A DNA stretch of 64,000 nt from Bacillus mycoides (GTDB taxonomy: Bacteria > Bacillota > Bacilli > Bacillales > Bacillaceae_G). The translations under genes were made by a program, and so were the position numbers. Positions within the stretch are counted from its first letter, which is position 1. Every line of letters starts with the position of its first letter. The notes under the pieces were generated by a model. The model saw only the letters and a list, made by a program, of their open reading frames with translations. It made no database searches and was not told the origin of the DNA. Below, in pieces: positions 53,027 through 61,308 of this stretch. The stretch lies in assembly GCF_018742245.1 (NCBI RefSeq), contig NZ_CP036132.1, positions 1,855,001-1,919,000 on the forward strand, in the 5' to 3' direction.

Positions 53027-53134
53027 ATTTTCAATTAATTGGTATGGATATATTGTGAACAGGATTCAAAGAATAGGAGTAATGCTATATTTTACCCAAT
53101 TTCTTTTGTTGTAAATGGAAAGTAGTAAAGATGA

Positions 53135-53178
53135 AATAGCCCTGGTGGAATGTGAGAATAATTTCCAACAGGGCTATT
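53135..53178. promoter_or_regulatory. Large inverted repeat upstream of the MFS transporter gene
   Basis: AATAGCCCTGGTGGAA and TTCCAACAGGGCTATT match at 15 of 16 positions around a 12-base spacer, ending 16 bases before the first possible start codon. There is no T-run after it, so an operator or a leader hairpin is more likely than a terminator. Confidence 0.6.
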
Positions 53179-53218
53179 ATATGGTAAGAAATATATGATG
53201 AAAGGTTCCGAAATCAAC

Positions 53219-54451
53219 ATGTTAAAAAAAGAAAACTGTTGTTTAATTGCACTTGCATCAGTTCCACTTGTTATGACGCTAGGTAATTCAATGCTTATTC
53301 CAATCCTGCCAACCATTGAAAAGAAATTACATATTTCATCTTTCCAAGTATCCATGATTATTACAATTTATTCTATCATTGCAATTATACTTATACCGAT
53401 TGCTGGTTATTTATCAGATAGATGGGGACGAAAGATGGTAATGGTTCCAAGTTTATTAATTGCAGCTATTGGAGGAGCGATAACGGGCTGGGTATCATGG
53501 AAAGTTGATAACCCTTATGTTTGGATTCTTATCGGAAGAGCAATTCAAGGGATAGGTGCTGCTGGTGCTATGCCAGTTGTCATACCATGTGTAGGTGATT
53601 TATACAAAGATGAAAAACAGGTTAGTGCAGGTTTAGGAATCATTGAGACGTCAAATACATTTGGAAAAGTATTGAGTCCCATATTAGGATCAGCTCTTGC
53701 AGCTATTGTATGGTTCTTACCATTTTGGGCGATTCCAGTTTTATGTGTAATATCGATTGTTTTACTACTGGTGCTAGTAAAGGCGAAAAAACAAGAAGAA
53801 GAAGAAGTCCCACCACTTAAAGAATTTATTCAATCTATTATCTCTACGTTTCGAGAAAAGGGAAGATGGTTAATTGCCATTTTTATACTAGGTGCAATTA
53901 TTATGCTTATTTTATTCGGAATACTTTTTTATCTGTCAACTATATTGGAGTCGAAGTACGATATTCATGGTATATGGAAAGGGTGTGTACTCGCTATTCC
54001 TTTACTTGTACTATCACTTAGCTCATATATGGCTGGTAAAAAAATTGGAGATAAACAAGATATTATGAAAAAGTGTATCTATATTGGATTTTTACTGGCT
54101 GCTGCATCTGTCTGCTTACCTTTATTTCTAAAAGGAATCTATTTGCTACTTCTTTGTCTCGTTATTATGGGGGGAGGAATTGGTATGGCGTTACCGTGTC
54201 TAGATGCTCTTATTACACAAGGGATTGAAAAAGAGCAGAGGGGGACAGTTACGTCATTTTATAGTTCAATGCGATTTATCGGTGTAGCAGCTGGACCACC
54301 CCTGTATTCTTTTTTTATGAAAGGGGCGGACCATGAAGTATTTTATTTAACAAGCATCTTCGCTGCTATTGGTGCGGTCATAGCAATTATTTGGATTAAA
54401 CCAGCAAAAGATACAATGATGGTAAAACAGAAGCCGGAACCAACGTCATAA
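53219..54451 (+). CDS. Major facilitator superfamily transporter (YmfD/Bcr-like drug or siderophore exporter)
   Basis: About 410 residues with 12 hydrophobic segments. The MFS motif after helix 2 is GYLSDRWGRKMVMVP, and motif C-like GIGAAGAMPVVIP follows in helix 5. It resembles drug:H+ antiporters of the DHA1 group and B. subtilis YmfD, an exporter of bacillibactin. It lies just beyond the petrobactin operon and the SASP gene, so siderophore export is a tempting but unproved role. Two ATG codons 21 and 24 bases upstream are in frame; the inner ATG (MLKKENCC) is chosen because AAAGGTTC precedes it, but the earlier start cannot be excluded. Confidence 0.85.
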   Translation: MLKKENCCLIALASVPLVMTLGNSMLIPILPTIEKKLHISSFQVSMIITIYSIIAIILIPIAGYLSDRWGRKMVMVPSLLIAAIGGAITGWVSWKVDNPYVWILIGRAIQGIGAAGAMPVVIPCVGDLYKDEKQVSAGLGIIETSNTFGKVLSPILGSALAAIVWFLPFWAIPVLCVISIVLLLVLVKAKKQEEEEVPPLKEFIQSIISTFREKGRWLIAIFILGAIIMLILFGILFYLSTILESKYDIHGIWKGCVLAIPLLVLSLSSYMAGKKIGDKQDIMKKCIYIGFLLAAASVCLPLFLKGIYLLLLCLVIMGGGIGMALPCLDALITQGIEKEQRGTVTSFYSSMRFIGVAAGPPLYSFFMKGADHEVFYLTSIFAAIGAVIAIIWIKPAKDTMMVKQKPEPTS

Positions 54452-54455
54452 TCCG

Positions 54456-54497
54456 AAAGAGAATTGCATGTTAATTACACAACATGCAATTCTCTTT
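54456..54497. terminator. Bidirectional terminator
   Basis: AAAGAGAATTGCATGTT and AACATGCAATTCTCTTT form a perfect 17-base stem with an eight-base loop, between the convergent MFS and LysE genes. Confidence 0.9.
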
Positions 54498-54499
54498 AA

Positions 54500-55117
54500 T
54501 TAGTTAGGAAAAATAACTTGTTTTAACATATAAAGTGCGACTCCCCATATGATTAGCCCTGAAAATTTATTTAATACTGTAATCGTTTTTCCTGTCGAGT
54601 CTAATCCTTTTAGAAATTTTCCAGCAAAAGCTAAACTAATAAACCAAATCCAAGAAACTATAATTGTTGCAAAAGTGAAAGCCCATTTCTCACTTCCTAT
54701 GTACTGTATAGAGTTTGTTCCGATTACACCAATCGTATCTAAAATTGCGTGTGGATTTAGTAATGAAACCGATGCGGCGAAAATAATTTGATTTTTTAAA
54801 GGCATGCTTTTTTCTTGCTTTACATCATTTGAAGGATCGCTTCTCCAAATAACCCAGCCCATATACATAAGAAAGAAAAATCCAATCATATACAGAGTAG
54901 TTGTTAACCAAGAAAAAGTAAGGAGTACAAGGGATACACCTTGTACAGCAATTAATATTAATAATGTATCACATATAGATGCAGTCAAGACTACAGGAGC
55001 AGCTCGCCAAATATTTGATTGACTAGCGCCTTGATTAAAAACGAAAACATTTTGGACACCTAATGGAATGATAAGACCAAATGCAAGGATGATACCGTGA
55101 ATAATTGCTTCACTCAT
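54500..55117 (-). CDS. LysE family amino acid exporter (ArgO/LysE-like)
   Basis: A 205-residue translocator with about six hydrophobic segments. The N-terminus SEAIIHGIILAFGLIIPLGVQNVFVFNQG (core IPLGVQNVFVFNQG) is the LysE/ArgO family signature, and NPHAILDTIGVIG follows in helix 4. It would export basic amino acids or analogues. Two adjacent ATGs are present; the second has the better distance from AGGAGG. It is divergent from a MocR-type regulator across 120 bases holding palindromic sites. Confidence 0.88.
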   Translation of the reverse strand: MSEAIIHGIILAFGLIIPLGVQNVFVFNQGASQSNIWRAAPVVLTASICDTLLILIAVQGVSLVLLTFSWLTTTLYMIGFFFLMYMGWVIWRSDPSNDVKQEKSMPLKNQIIFAASVSLLNPHAILDTIGVIGTNSIQYIGSEKWAFTFATIIVSWIWFISLAFAGKFLKGLDSTGKTITVLNKFSGLIIWGVALYMLKQVIFPN

Positions 55118-55184
55118 CATATTACCTCCTACTTAATGTGATTAGTTATGATAGTGTATATTGTATAGAAGAAATGAAAATTTG

Positions 55185-55219
55185 TATCCATCCATATGGT
55201 TGGATAGGTTACCAACCAT
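55185..55219. promoter_or_regulatory. Palindromic operator between LysE and MocR genes
   Basis: A 22-base near-perfect palindrome (arms TATCCATCCAT and ATGGTTGGATA, 10 of 11 match) overlaps a second inverted repeat, ATGGTTGG-N8-CCAACCAT, which is perfect. The shared TGGTTGG units probably bind the dimeric MocR regulator in the divergent promoter region. Confidence 0.7.
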
Positions 55220-55239
55220 AAAGTATGTGAGGTGATATA

Positions 55240-56682
55240 GTGGAAAGGCTCGTTTGGAAACCTAATATGTCTTCGTCTATTCCTTTATATAAACAAATAG
55301 AATCTTATATAAAAGAAAGAATTGTTAATGGGGAATGGACAGTTGGAACTAAATTACCTTCACAAAGAAGTTTGGCGCATACGTTTGAAGTGAATCGAAG
55401 TACAATTGTAATGGCTTTCGATGAATTAGTAGCAAAAGGGTATATTGAGGGGAATGGCCGGAAGGGAACAATTGTTATAAATAATAGTGAGAGTACTTCT
55501 ACATATGCCCCGCCTCCAAACTGGCAGTCTTATGTAGAAACAGGACTTCATTATCCGAATCTTCCTGCTGTACAAGAGATTAATCAAGCTGAATTTACTC
55601 CCAATGTAATTCGATTAGGAACAGGTGAACTTTCACCGAGTCTCTTGCCTGAGAAAAAGATGAAGGGTATTATTAGCGAAATTTTACAATCAAATGTTGC
55701 ACTTGGGTATGAGGAACCGAAAGGAAATCTCCATTTAAGAAAAAAAATTGCGGAATATTTAAAAGGGCATGGGGTATATGTATCTCCTGACTCTATTTTA
55801 ATTGTTTCGGGGGCAATTCAAGCACTGCAACTTATTTCTATGGGTCTTCTTCCGAAAGGAGCGTCAATTTTATTAGAAAAACCATCATATTTATATTCGC
55901 TTAATGTATTTCAATCAGCAGGAATGCGCTTGATTGGAATACCAATGAATGAGAATGGTATAAATACTTCATATATTACAAAATATAAGAAACAATTTAA
56001 CGCATCTATTTTATATACAATCCCATCTTTTCATAATCCGACCAATTTTAGTATGAACGCTAAGAAGAGGGAAGAAGTGATGGAGATCTGTAATGAAATT
56101 GGATTGCCTATTATTGAGGACGCGGCATATCAAGATTTATGGTTCGATGCACCAGTTTCAAAGCCTTTAAAGGCATATGATAAACATGGTATCGTGCTAC
56201 ATATTGGAAGTATGTCCAAAGTCATTAGTCCTGGTTTAAGAATTGGATGGGTTGTTGGATCAGAATCCGTTATTCAAAGATTAGCAGATATAAAAATGCA
56301 AACTGATTATGGTTCAAGTTCTATATCCCAGCAGATTGCAGCGGAGTGGTTTGAAAATGGATTGTATGATGAACATTTACAGTTTGTAAGAAGTGAATTG
56401 AAAAAACGTAGAGATTTTATGATAAGTATGTTAGAAAAGTATTGTAGTGGCATTGCAACTTGGCATGAGCCAGCAGGAAGCTTTTACATTTGGCTACATA
56501 TAAATCTACCAATTTCGAATCGTAGTTTATTTGACAAAGCTTTGCAAGAAAAGGTGTTATTAAACCCAGGCACTTTGTATGATAGAAGTGCTAACCAATT
56601 TTTACGTCTTTCTTATTCCTATGCAACTATAGAAGAAATTGAAGTTGGAATAAAAAAGATCGCGCAATTAATTAAAGGGTAA
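55240..56682 (+). CDS. MocR family regulator (GntR DNA-binding domain fused to aminotransferase domain)
   Basis: A 480-residue PLP-dependent regulator. The N-terminal GntR-type winged helix (residues about 10-80) has KLPSQRSLAHTFEVNRSTIVMAFDEL; the aminotransferase-I-like domain follows, with the PLP lysine in HIGSMSKVISPGLRIGW and the earlier YGSSSISQQIAAEWF. MocR proteins bind PLP or an amino acid aldimine and control a nearby transporter or vitamin gene. The start is GTG behind GTGAGGTGAT. Divergence from the LysE gene and the intervening palindromes point to that exporter as the target. Confidence 0.92.
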   Translation: MERLVWKPNMSSSIPLYKQIESYIKERIVNGEWTVGTKLPSQRSLAHTFEVNRSTIVMAFDELVAKGYIEGNGRKGTIVINNSESTSTYAPPPNWQSYVETGLHYPNLPAVQEINQAEFTPNVIRLGTGELSPSLLPEKKMKGIISEILQSNVALGYEEPKGNLHLRKKIAEYLKGHGVYVSPDSILIVSGAIQALQLISMGLLPKGASILLEKPSYLYSLNVFQSAGMRLIGIPMNENGINTSYITKYKKQFNASILYTIPSFHNPTNFSMNAKKREEVMEICNEIGLPIIEDAAYQDLWFDAPVSKPLKAYDKHGIVLHIGSMSKVISPGLRIGWVVGSESVIQRLADIKMQTDYGSSSISQQIAAEWFENGLYDEHLQFVRSELKKRRDFMISMLEKYCSGIATWHEPAGSFYIWLHINLPISNRSLFDKALQEKVLLNPGTLYDRSANQFLRLSYSYATIEEIEVGIKKIAQLIKG

Positions 56683-56694
56683 AAGGAGAAAACC

Positions 56695-56862
56695 ATGAAA
56701 CAATATGTGATTTGCCAAATGATTGATGGAGATAAATATTTAGCTGCTTATGCGGAAACAAAACAGGATGCAATTGAAAAAGCAGAATTATTAGGGTTAA
56801 GAACTGGAAATCGTTACATAGTAATTACCGCAGAAGAAGCAGAAGGGCTAACTTATCCTTAA
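56695..56862 (+). CDS. Hypothetical small protein, 55 residues
   Basis: An unrecognised small protein starting MKQYVICQMIDGDKYLAAYAE, 12 bases after the MocR gene, with AAAAGGAG seven bases before the ATG. The sequence is acidic, without membrane segment, and looks like a compact beta-alpha-beta unit (GNRYIVITAEEAEGLTYP). It is probably co-transcribed with the MocR gene and followed by a strong terminator. The codon use and ribosome binding site support a real gene. Confidence 0.7.
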   Translation: MKQYVICQMIDGDKYLAAYAETKQDAIEKAELLGLRTGNRYIVITAEEAEGLTYP

Positions 56863-56887
56863 GCAATGTGTGCGGTACGTAGGAGAT

Positions 56888-56926
56888 AAATAAGCCTAGT
56901 AATATATGAAATTACTAGGCTTATTT
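56888..56926. terminator. Bidirectional terminator
   Basis: AAATAAGCCTAGTAAT and ATTACTAGGCTTATTT form a perfect 16-base stem with a seven-base loop, between convergent genes. Confidence 0.88.
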
Positions 56927-56958
56927 ACTATTAAAGTGTGATAGGGAAAATAATATAA

Positions 56959-57924
56959 TTATGAGTCAAGTTGACGGAAATACCGATTTGTTTTTCGATC
57001 CTGATTTCCGTCTCTATATTCATCAACATATTGCCTGAAGTTCCAAGATTGTAAAAACTTATTAGCGGCATTATAACCAGAGTTATAGAGCCATTCTTTC
57101 TCTTCTTTAGTTAATTGGAAATTAGTACTTGTAATCGTCCCTGTAGGAATTGTAATTGTTCTTGCTTTTGATTCTTTATCTAAATGCCGTAAATCATGAG
57201 CTTGCATCATTGTTTTAAATAGTCCTTTGAACATGGAAATAGGTTCTTTATAATGGGCAGGATCAGCTTGGATTTCATCTTTTACAAAATGAAATCCAAA
57301 AGTCGGCCAGCGAGGAGAGGTAGGGGAGTCGAAAATCCAAATGGGATAATTGCTTAAAATCCCGCCATCAACCATATAACAAGGCTGCTTCCATTTTGGT
57401 GTTCTCCATTTTACTGGCTCAAAGAAGAAAGGGATTGTACTACTCATTCTTACTGCTTTAGCGATTGAGAAGCGATAATTTAAAAATCCGTAGCTTGGTA
57501 AGTCATCGGGGAAGACAACCATTTTACCGTTGCTTATATCAGAAGCGATAATTTTGAGTTTGTTTAAATCAGGTAAATCTGTAAATAAGTGAACGCCCTT
57601 TTTTCGCAGTAATTCTTCAAGCCATTCTTCTATAAATACATTGGAATAAATACCTAGAGTAGACCATGCACTTATTCCTTTACCAATAAAGGGGATTCTA
57701 TCAAGACAAGTTTTCTTCATAAATTTATTATAATCAATGTCGGTTATTATTGTTTTTAATTCGGAACAAGAATATCCAGCTGCTAAAAGCGCTGCGGTAA
57801 TTGAACCAGCTGATGTTCCAGCTACGCGCTCCCATTCATATCCTTTTTCGGCTAACGCGCAAATTGCCCCCACATGCGCAATTCCGCGTACACCGCCTCC
57901 TTCAAAAACACCATCAATTTTCAT
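56959..57924 (-). CDS. Patatin-like phospholipase family protein
   Basis: A 321-residue acyl hydrolase of the patatin family. The oxyanion loop is FEGGGVRGIAHVG, the nucleophile Ser38 lies in AGTSAGS, and the partner aspartate is in MVDGGILSNYP. There is no signal peptide, so it acts inside the cell or is released without one. The dyad is intact. GAAAGGAAG precedes the ATG. It resembles RssA-type bacterial patatins; the lipid substrate is unknown. Confidence 0.92.
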   Translation of the reverse strand: MKIDGVFEGGGVRGIAHVGAICALAEKGYEWERVAGTSAGSITAALLAAGYSCSELKTIITDIDYNKFMKKTCLDRIPFIGKGISAWSTLGIYSNVFIEEWLEELLRKKGVHLFTDLPDLNKLKIIASDISNGKMVVFPDDLPSYGFLNYRFSIAKAVRMSSTIPFFFEPVKWRTPKWKQPCYMVDGGILSNYPIWIFDSPTSPRWPTFGFHFVKDEIQADPAHYKEPISMFKGLFKTMMQAHDLRHLDKESKARTITIPTGTITSTNFQLTKEEKEWLYNSGYNAANKFLQSWNFRQYVDEYRDGNQDRKTNRYFRQLDS

Positions 57925-57958
57925 TGAACATACTTCCTTTCTAAAAAATGAAAATGGA

Positions 57959-57987
57959 AAAAAAGCACGTATTGTACGTGCTTTTTT
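57959..57987 (-). terminator. Rho-independent terminator of the YjcZ-like gene
   Basis: AAAAAAGCACGT and ACGTGCTTTTTT around a five-base loop, just after the small gene on the minus strand. Confidence 0.9.
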
Positions 57988-58006
57988 ACAATAGTTTTTA
58001 AGTTTA

Positions 58007-58177
58007 CTAGCAGCCTACAAAGCCGCCCCAACAGCTAGCGCCGATGATGATTAGAAGGATAAATAAAACGATTAATAAAGCGAAACCTCCATAACCACAT
58101 CCACCACAACTACCGCCGTAACCGTAACCGCCGCCGTAACCACCGCCGTAACCACCGCAACTATATCCGTAACCCAT
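58007..58177 (-). CDS. YjcZ family spore-coat/sporulation-type small protein
   Basis: A 56-residue protein: a glycine/tyrosine-rich start ([20 protein letters not shown]) followed by cysteines and one hydrophobic segment ending in [14 protein letters not shown]. The [22 protein letters not shown] tail (core [11 protein letters not shown]) is the YjcZ family hallmark; members are sporulation-linked in Bacillus. GGAGGAATTCC precedes the ATG. The glycine-rich part is built of GGYGG-like repeats that could vary in number. Confidence 0.88.
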   Translation of the reverse strand: MGYGYSCGGYGGGYGGGYGYGGSCGGCGYGGFALLIVLFILLIIIGASCWGGFVGC

Positions 58178-58402
58178 GTGGAATTCCTCCTTAAATTAAA
58201 AATAAAAATGAACGAGGGGAAAATGTACTGGAAGAAATAAAGAACTATCGTGTTTGTAGGAACAATGTATACTATGCTTTTTTAAACTTGTTCGCGTACG
58301 AGGGATAAGCCCGTTTTTTTGGAAGGCTTGTCGATTTTACAATGAATGGAGTATAATCTTTGTGCTATGATACAAATAAGTATGTAAATGTAAGGAGAAT
58401 TT

Positions 58403-59155
58403 ATGAGACAGCAAATTGAAGTGTTAATTGATAAATATGGACTGACACATTTAAAAGAGGAACTTGTTAATACTATATTCCCTTGTGTAAAAGTTGTGCC
58501 CGAGCAGCAAGAAACGGTTGCGATAGGTAGTTCGAAAATGGGGGGAGTTCCTGATTTACCGGATACATTTGAATATCCAACATACAAAGAGAATCCGTTA
58601 CGTTTTATCGCACAGTTTAATTTAAGTGATTTACAAAACGTTGGTATGGATCACAATCTTCCTAAGACAGGGATGTTATATTTCTTTAGTATTGAAAATT
58701 ACTTTGAAGAAGATGTAAATCCAAACGAAGCGGGACGTGTACTTTATTATGATATCCCTGTAGAGCAATTACGTAGAGCAGATGAAGTTCAGAGGGAATT
58801 TAATCAATGTGCAATTTCATTTGAACTGACGTATAAATTACCTGAGCTTTTCATTGAAGATGAGGCGGATTCAGATCGTTTCTTGCAATTACTTGAAGAG
58901 CTAATCCCAGACAACTATGATAATCATCAAATGTTTGGAGAACCATTCTCTGTACAAGATGAGGTATTGTATGAGACTGGACAATATATGGGAATAGATC
59001 CACAGCATATGACGCTCTTATTCCAAATTGATTCAGATACTAAAAATTGTAATATGATGTGGGGAGATTTAGGAATGCTTTATTTCTGTATTGGAAATGA
59101 AGACTTGAAAAATCGCCATTTTGAAAATGCATGCTGTGTGTTACAAACTTGCTAA
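58403..59155 (+). CDS. YwqG family protein (DUF1963)
   Basis: A 250-residue cytosolic protein of the YwqG/DUF1963 family. The segments KMGGVPDLPDTFEYP, LRFIAQFNLSDL and GMLYFFSIENYF are characteristic, and the C-terminal MTLLFQIDSDTKNCNMMWGDLGMLYFCI (core WGDLGMLYFCI) closes the domain. Family function is unknown, though members often occur near toxin or secretion loci. TAAGGAG precedes the ATG. The gene is monocistronic here. Confidence 0.88.
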   Translation: MRQQIEVLIDKYGLTHLKEELVNTIFPCVKVVPEQQETVAIGSSKMGGVPDLPDTFEYPTYKENPLRFIAQFNLSDLQNVGMDHNLPKTGMLYFFSIENYFEEDVNPNEAGRVLYYDIPVEQLRRADEVQREFNQCAISFELTYKLPELFIEDEADSDRFLQLLEELIPDNYDNHQMFGEPFSVQDEVLYETGQYMGIDPQHMTLLFQIDSDTKNCNMMWGDLGMLYFCIGNEDLKNRHFENACCVLQTC

Positions 59156-59160
59156 TGAAG

Positions 59161-59192
59161 AAGGTTGTTCTTGTAAAAAGAACAACCTTTTT
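59161..59192 (+). terminator. Rho-independent terminator
   Basis: AAGGTTGTTCTT and AAGAACAACCTTTTT around five bases, after the YwqG-like gene. Confidence 0.92.
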
Positions 59193-59251
59193 ACAATGTT
59201 AAATATGCATAATCTCATATGACCTATTTTGAAAAGTATTGTATACTCTGA

Positions 59252-59278
59252 AACTATACGATACTTTTTCGTATAGTT
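59252..59278. promoter_or_regulatory. Perfect inverted repeat upstream of the transglutaminase-like gene
   Basis: AACTATACGA and TCGTATAGTT form perfect 10-base arms around seven bases, ending about 22 bases before the start codon. It may be an operator overlapping the promoter or a leader hairpin. Confidence 0.55.
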
Positions 59279-59300
59279 ATAGAATGTAAGGAGTGACAAG

Positions 59301-60461
59301 ATGAGAAAGCCAAATAAGTATGTGACAGTTGCCCTGCTTTGTTCAACAATTGTAATGGGTGGCTTACACGCGTCGTCTGTATCTTACGCAGCTACGAAAT
59401 CGACTGTAGTTACTACACAATCAGATGCTAAATTATTAAATGATTTTCGAAAAGAATTAAAAAAACATATTGATAATCGAGATGAAAATATTACAATCGC
59501 ATATAAAACAAAAGATAGAAATGCTAGAGATGTTATGGACCAATTATACAAAGAATATAATAAAATTGTAGATGCTGATGAGTATGTAAAATATAATGTA
59601 GCGTCTACTAAATATTCTATAAAAGGGATGACTGGGAATTATACATTTACATTACAAGTGAAGTATCGTGAATCAAAAGAGCAAACACAGTATGTAAAGT
59701 CTCAGGCGAAAGCAATTGTAAATTCTATCATTAAACAAGGCATGGATGAACATGAAAAAGTGAAAGCTATTCATGATTATGTTGTGAAACAAGTATCATA
59801 TGATACGTCTTATCAAGCATATACAGCGTATGAAGCGTTAGCGAATCGTTCTGCCGTTTGCCAAGGATATACATTGTTAACATATCAATTACTAAAAGAA
59901 GCGGGTATTCAAAATCATGTTGTAACAGGTACAGGGAATGGACAGGCTCATGCATGGAATTTAGTGAACATTGATAACAAGTGGTACCACCTTGATACTA
60001 CATTCGATGATCCGGTGCCAGATAAAGCTGGGCGCGTAACATATTCATATTTTAATATGTCTGATGACCAATTAAGCAAAGACCATGAATGGGATCGTAG
60101 TAAATATCCAGCGGCAACTACAAGTTACTTTGGTGAATTAACAAGCAAAATAAAAGCCGGTAGTTCAAAAACTGCTGTATATGAACAAATGTTAAAAGAA
60201 ACAAATTTAAAGTATTTATCTGCACAATATGGAGCGGAAAATTACAATGAGTTTAAGAAAAAATTGCAGCAACAATTTGCTTCCAAGCCAGAAAAAGTAG
60301 AAGTACGATATAAGCAGTCAATGGATGGAACAATGCAAGATATAAAGAAAGTATTAAATGAAATAACTTGGCCAAAAGGTGCAAAGCGTGTATCTTATCA
60401 AGTTGCGCCATATAGTGCAATGACAGGTTATTCGTTAGCGACAATTACATTTACGTATTAA
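59301..60461 (+). CDS. Secreted transglutaminase-like domain protein
   Basis: A 386-residue exported protein with a signal peptide ending near SVSYAATKS. The transglutaminase-like core spans about residues 135-240: Cys187 in SAVCQGYTLL, His218 in QAHAWNLV and Asp232 in HLDTTFDDP form the expected triad. The N-terminal region before it is charged and helical; the C-terminal 140 residues have no recognised domain. Such proteins act as peptidases or cross-linkers in the cell wall or outside the cell. TGTAAGGAG precedes the ATG. Confidence 0.9.
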   Translation: MRKPNKYVTVALLCSTIVMGGLHASSVSYAATKSTVVTTQSDAKLLNDFRKELKKHIDNRDENITIAYKTKDRNARDVMDQLYKEYNKIVDADEYVKYNVASTKYSIKGMTGNYTFTLQVKYRESKEQTQYVKSQAKAIVNSIIKQGMDEHEKVKAIHDYVVKQVSYDTSYQAYTAYEALANRSAVCQGYTLLTYQLLKEAGIQNHVVTGTGNGQAHAWNLVNIDNKWYHLDTTFDDPVPDKAGRVTYSYFNMSDDQLSKDHEWDRSKYPAATTSYFGELTSKIKAGSSKTAVYEQMLKETNLKYLSAQYGAENYNEFKKKLQQQFASKPEKVEVRYKQSMDGTMQDIKKVLNEITWPKGAKRVSYQVAPYSAMTGYSLATITFTY

Positions 60462-60462
60462 T

Positions 60463-60496
60463 GAAAAAGAGCATCTTTAAAAGGTGCTCTTTTTGC
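60463..60496 (+). terminator. Rho-independent terminator
   Basis: AAAAAGAGCATC pairs with GGTGCTCTTTTT (one G-U pair) around a seven-base loop. Confidence 0.88.
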
Positions 60497-60569
60497 GTTT
60501 TATAATCATTGTATTGACTGTTTTGAATTGTGTGATAAAATAATTGAAAATAGAGGATGTGAAAGCTGA

Positions 60570-60770
60570 ATGAATTTGTTCGAAAATAATATATTCACAT
60601 TGATATATACTTGTTTAGTAATCGGGCTTATCGTTTTGTTTTTTGTATCATTTACTCTGTTCATTAAAAGATTATTGCAAAACAACACTATGAAAAAACA
60701 ACACGTGATCAATATGAATCAGAAGTTAGATCGGATTATTGAATTGCTTGAAAAAGATAAAAAAGAATGA
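60570..60770 (+). CDS. DUF4083 family small membrane protein
   Basis: A 66-residue protein with one membrane helix (residues about 9-33), the motif FFVSFTLFIKRLL at its inner end and a C-terminal helical stretch ending LDRIIELLEKDKKE. This is the DUF4083 pattern. Function unknown. GAGGATGTGA precedes the ATG. It is followed after 27 bases by a Nudix gene and is probably co-transcribed with it. Confidence 0.82.
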   Translation: MNLFENNIFTLIYTCLVIGLIVLFFVSFTLFIKRLLQNNTMKKQHVINMNQKLDRIIELLEKDKKE

Positions 60771-60797
60771 TGGAAGATGGATAAAAAGGAGAAGCAG

Positions 60798-61259
60798 ATG
60801 GCGAATTATATAAAGGAATTACGTGAAAAAATAGGGCATGATTATGTTATTTTGAATTTTGCAGGTGGTTGTGTATTTAATGAATTTGGTGAAGTGCTTC
60901 TGCAAAAAAGAGGAGACTTTAATGCTTGGGGATTTCCGGGCGGTGCAATGGAAATTGGGGAGTCTGCTGCAGAAACTGCGATCCGAGAAATTAAAGAAGA
61001 AACAGGATATGATGTGGAAATTGATGAGCTCATTGGTGTGTATACGAAATATTTTCAAACATATCCGAATGGAGATCAGGCACAGGCAATTGTAATATTC
61101 TTTAGGTTTTCAATCGTTGGAGGGAACAAAAAAATAGACGGTGATGAAACATTAGATCTGAAGTTTTTCCCGTTAGACAAAATGCCGCCATTGTTTAATA
61201 AACAACATGAAGATTGTTTGCAGGATTTATTAGAGAAAAGAGTAGGGGTATTTCGTTAA
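60798..61259 (+). CDS. Nudix hydrolase
   Basis: A 153-residue Nudix protein. The Nudix box is GGAMEIGESAAETAIREIKEETGYDV (GX5EX7REUXEEXGU satisfied; quoted core REIKEETGY). The N-terminus NYIKELREKIGHDYVILNFAGGCVFN is common in ADP-ribose- or nucleotide-cleaving Bacillus members. AAAGGAG lies seven bases before the ATG chosen; an in-frame ATG 21 bases earlier has only a weak site. The substrate is unknown. Confidence 0.88.
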   Translation: MANYIKELREKIGHDYVILNFAGGCVFNEFGEVLLQKRGDFNAWGFPGGAMEIGESAAETAIREIKEETGYDVEIDELIGVYTKYFQTYPNGDQAQAIVIFFRFSIVGGNKKIDGDETLDLKFFPLDKMPPLFNKQHEDCLQDLLEKRVGVFR

Positions 61260-61306
61260 TATATAGAAAAAGAAGCTAATTTCCATTTAGCTTCTTTTTC
61301 TATATA
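61260..61306. terminator. Bidirectional terminator
   Basis: ATATAGAAAAAGAAGCTAA and TTAGCTTCTTTTTCTATAT form a perfect 19-base stem with a seven-base loop, between the Nudix gene and the convergent nadE. Confidence 0.92.
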
Positions 61307-61308
61307 AT

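Noticed and set aside
57737..57994. 85-codon frame opposite the patatin gene start
   Set aside because: Antisense to the conserved catalytic region of patatin, no ribosome binding site, and its end runs through a terminator.
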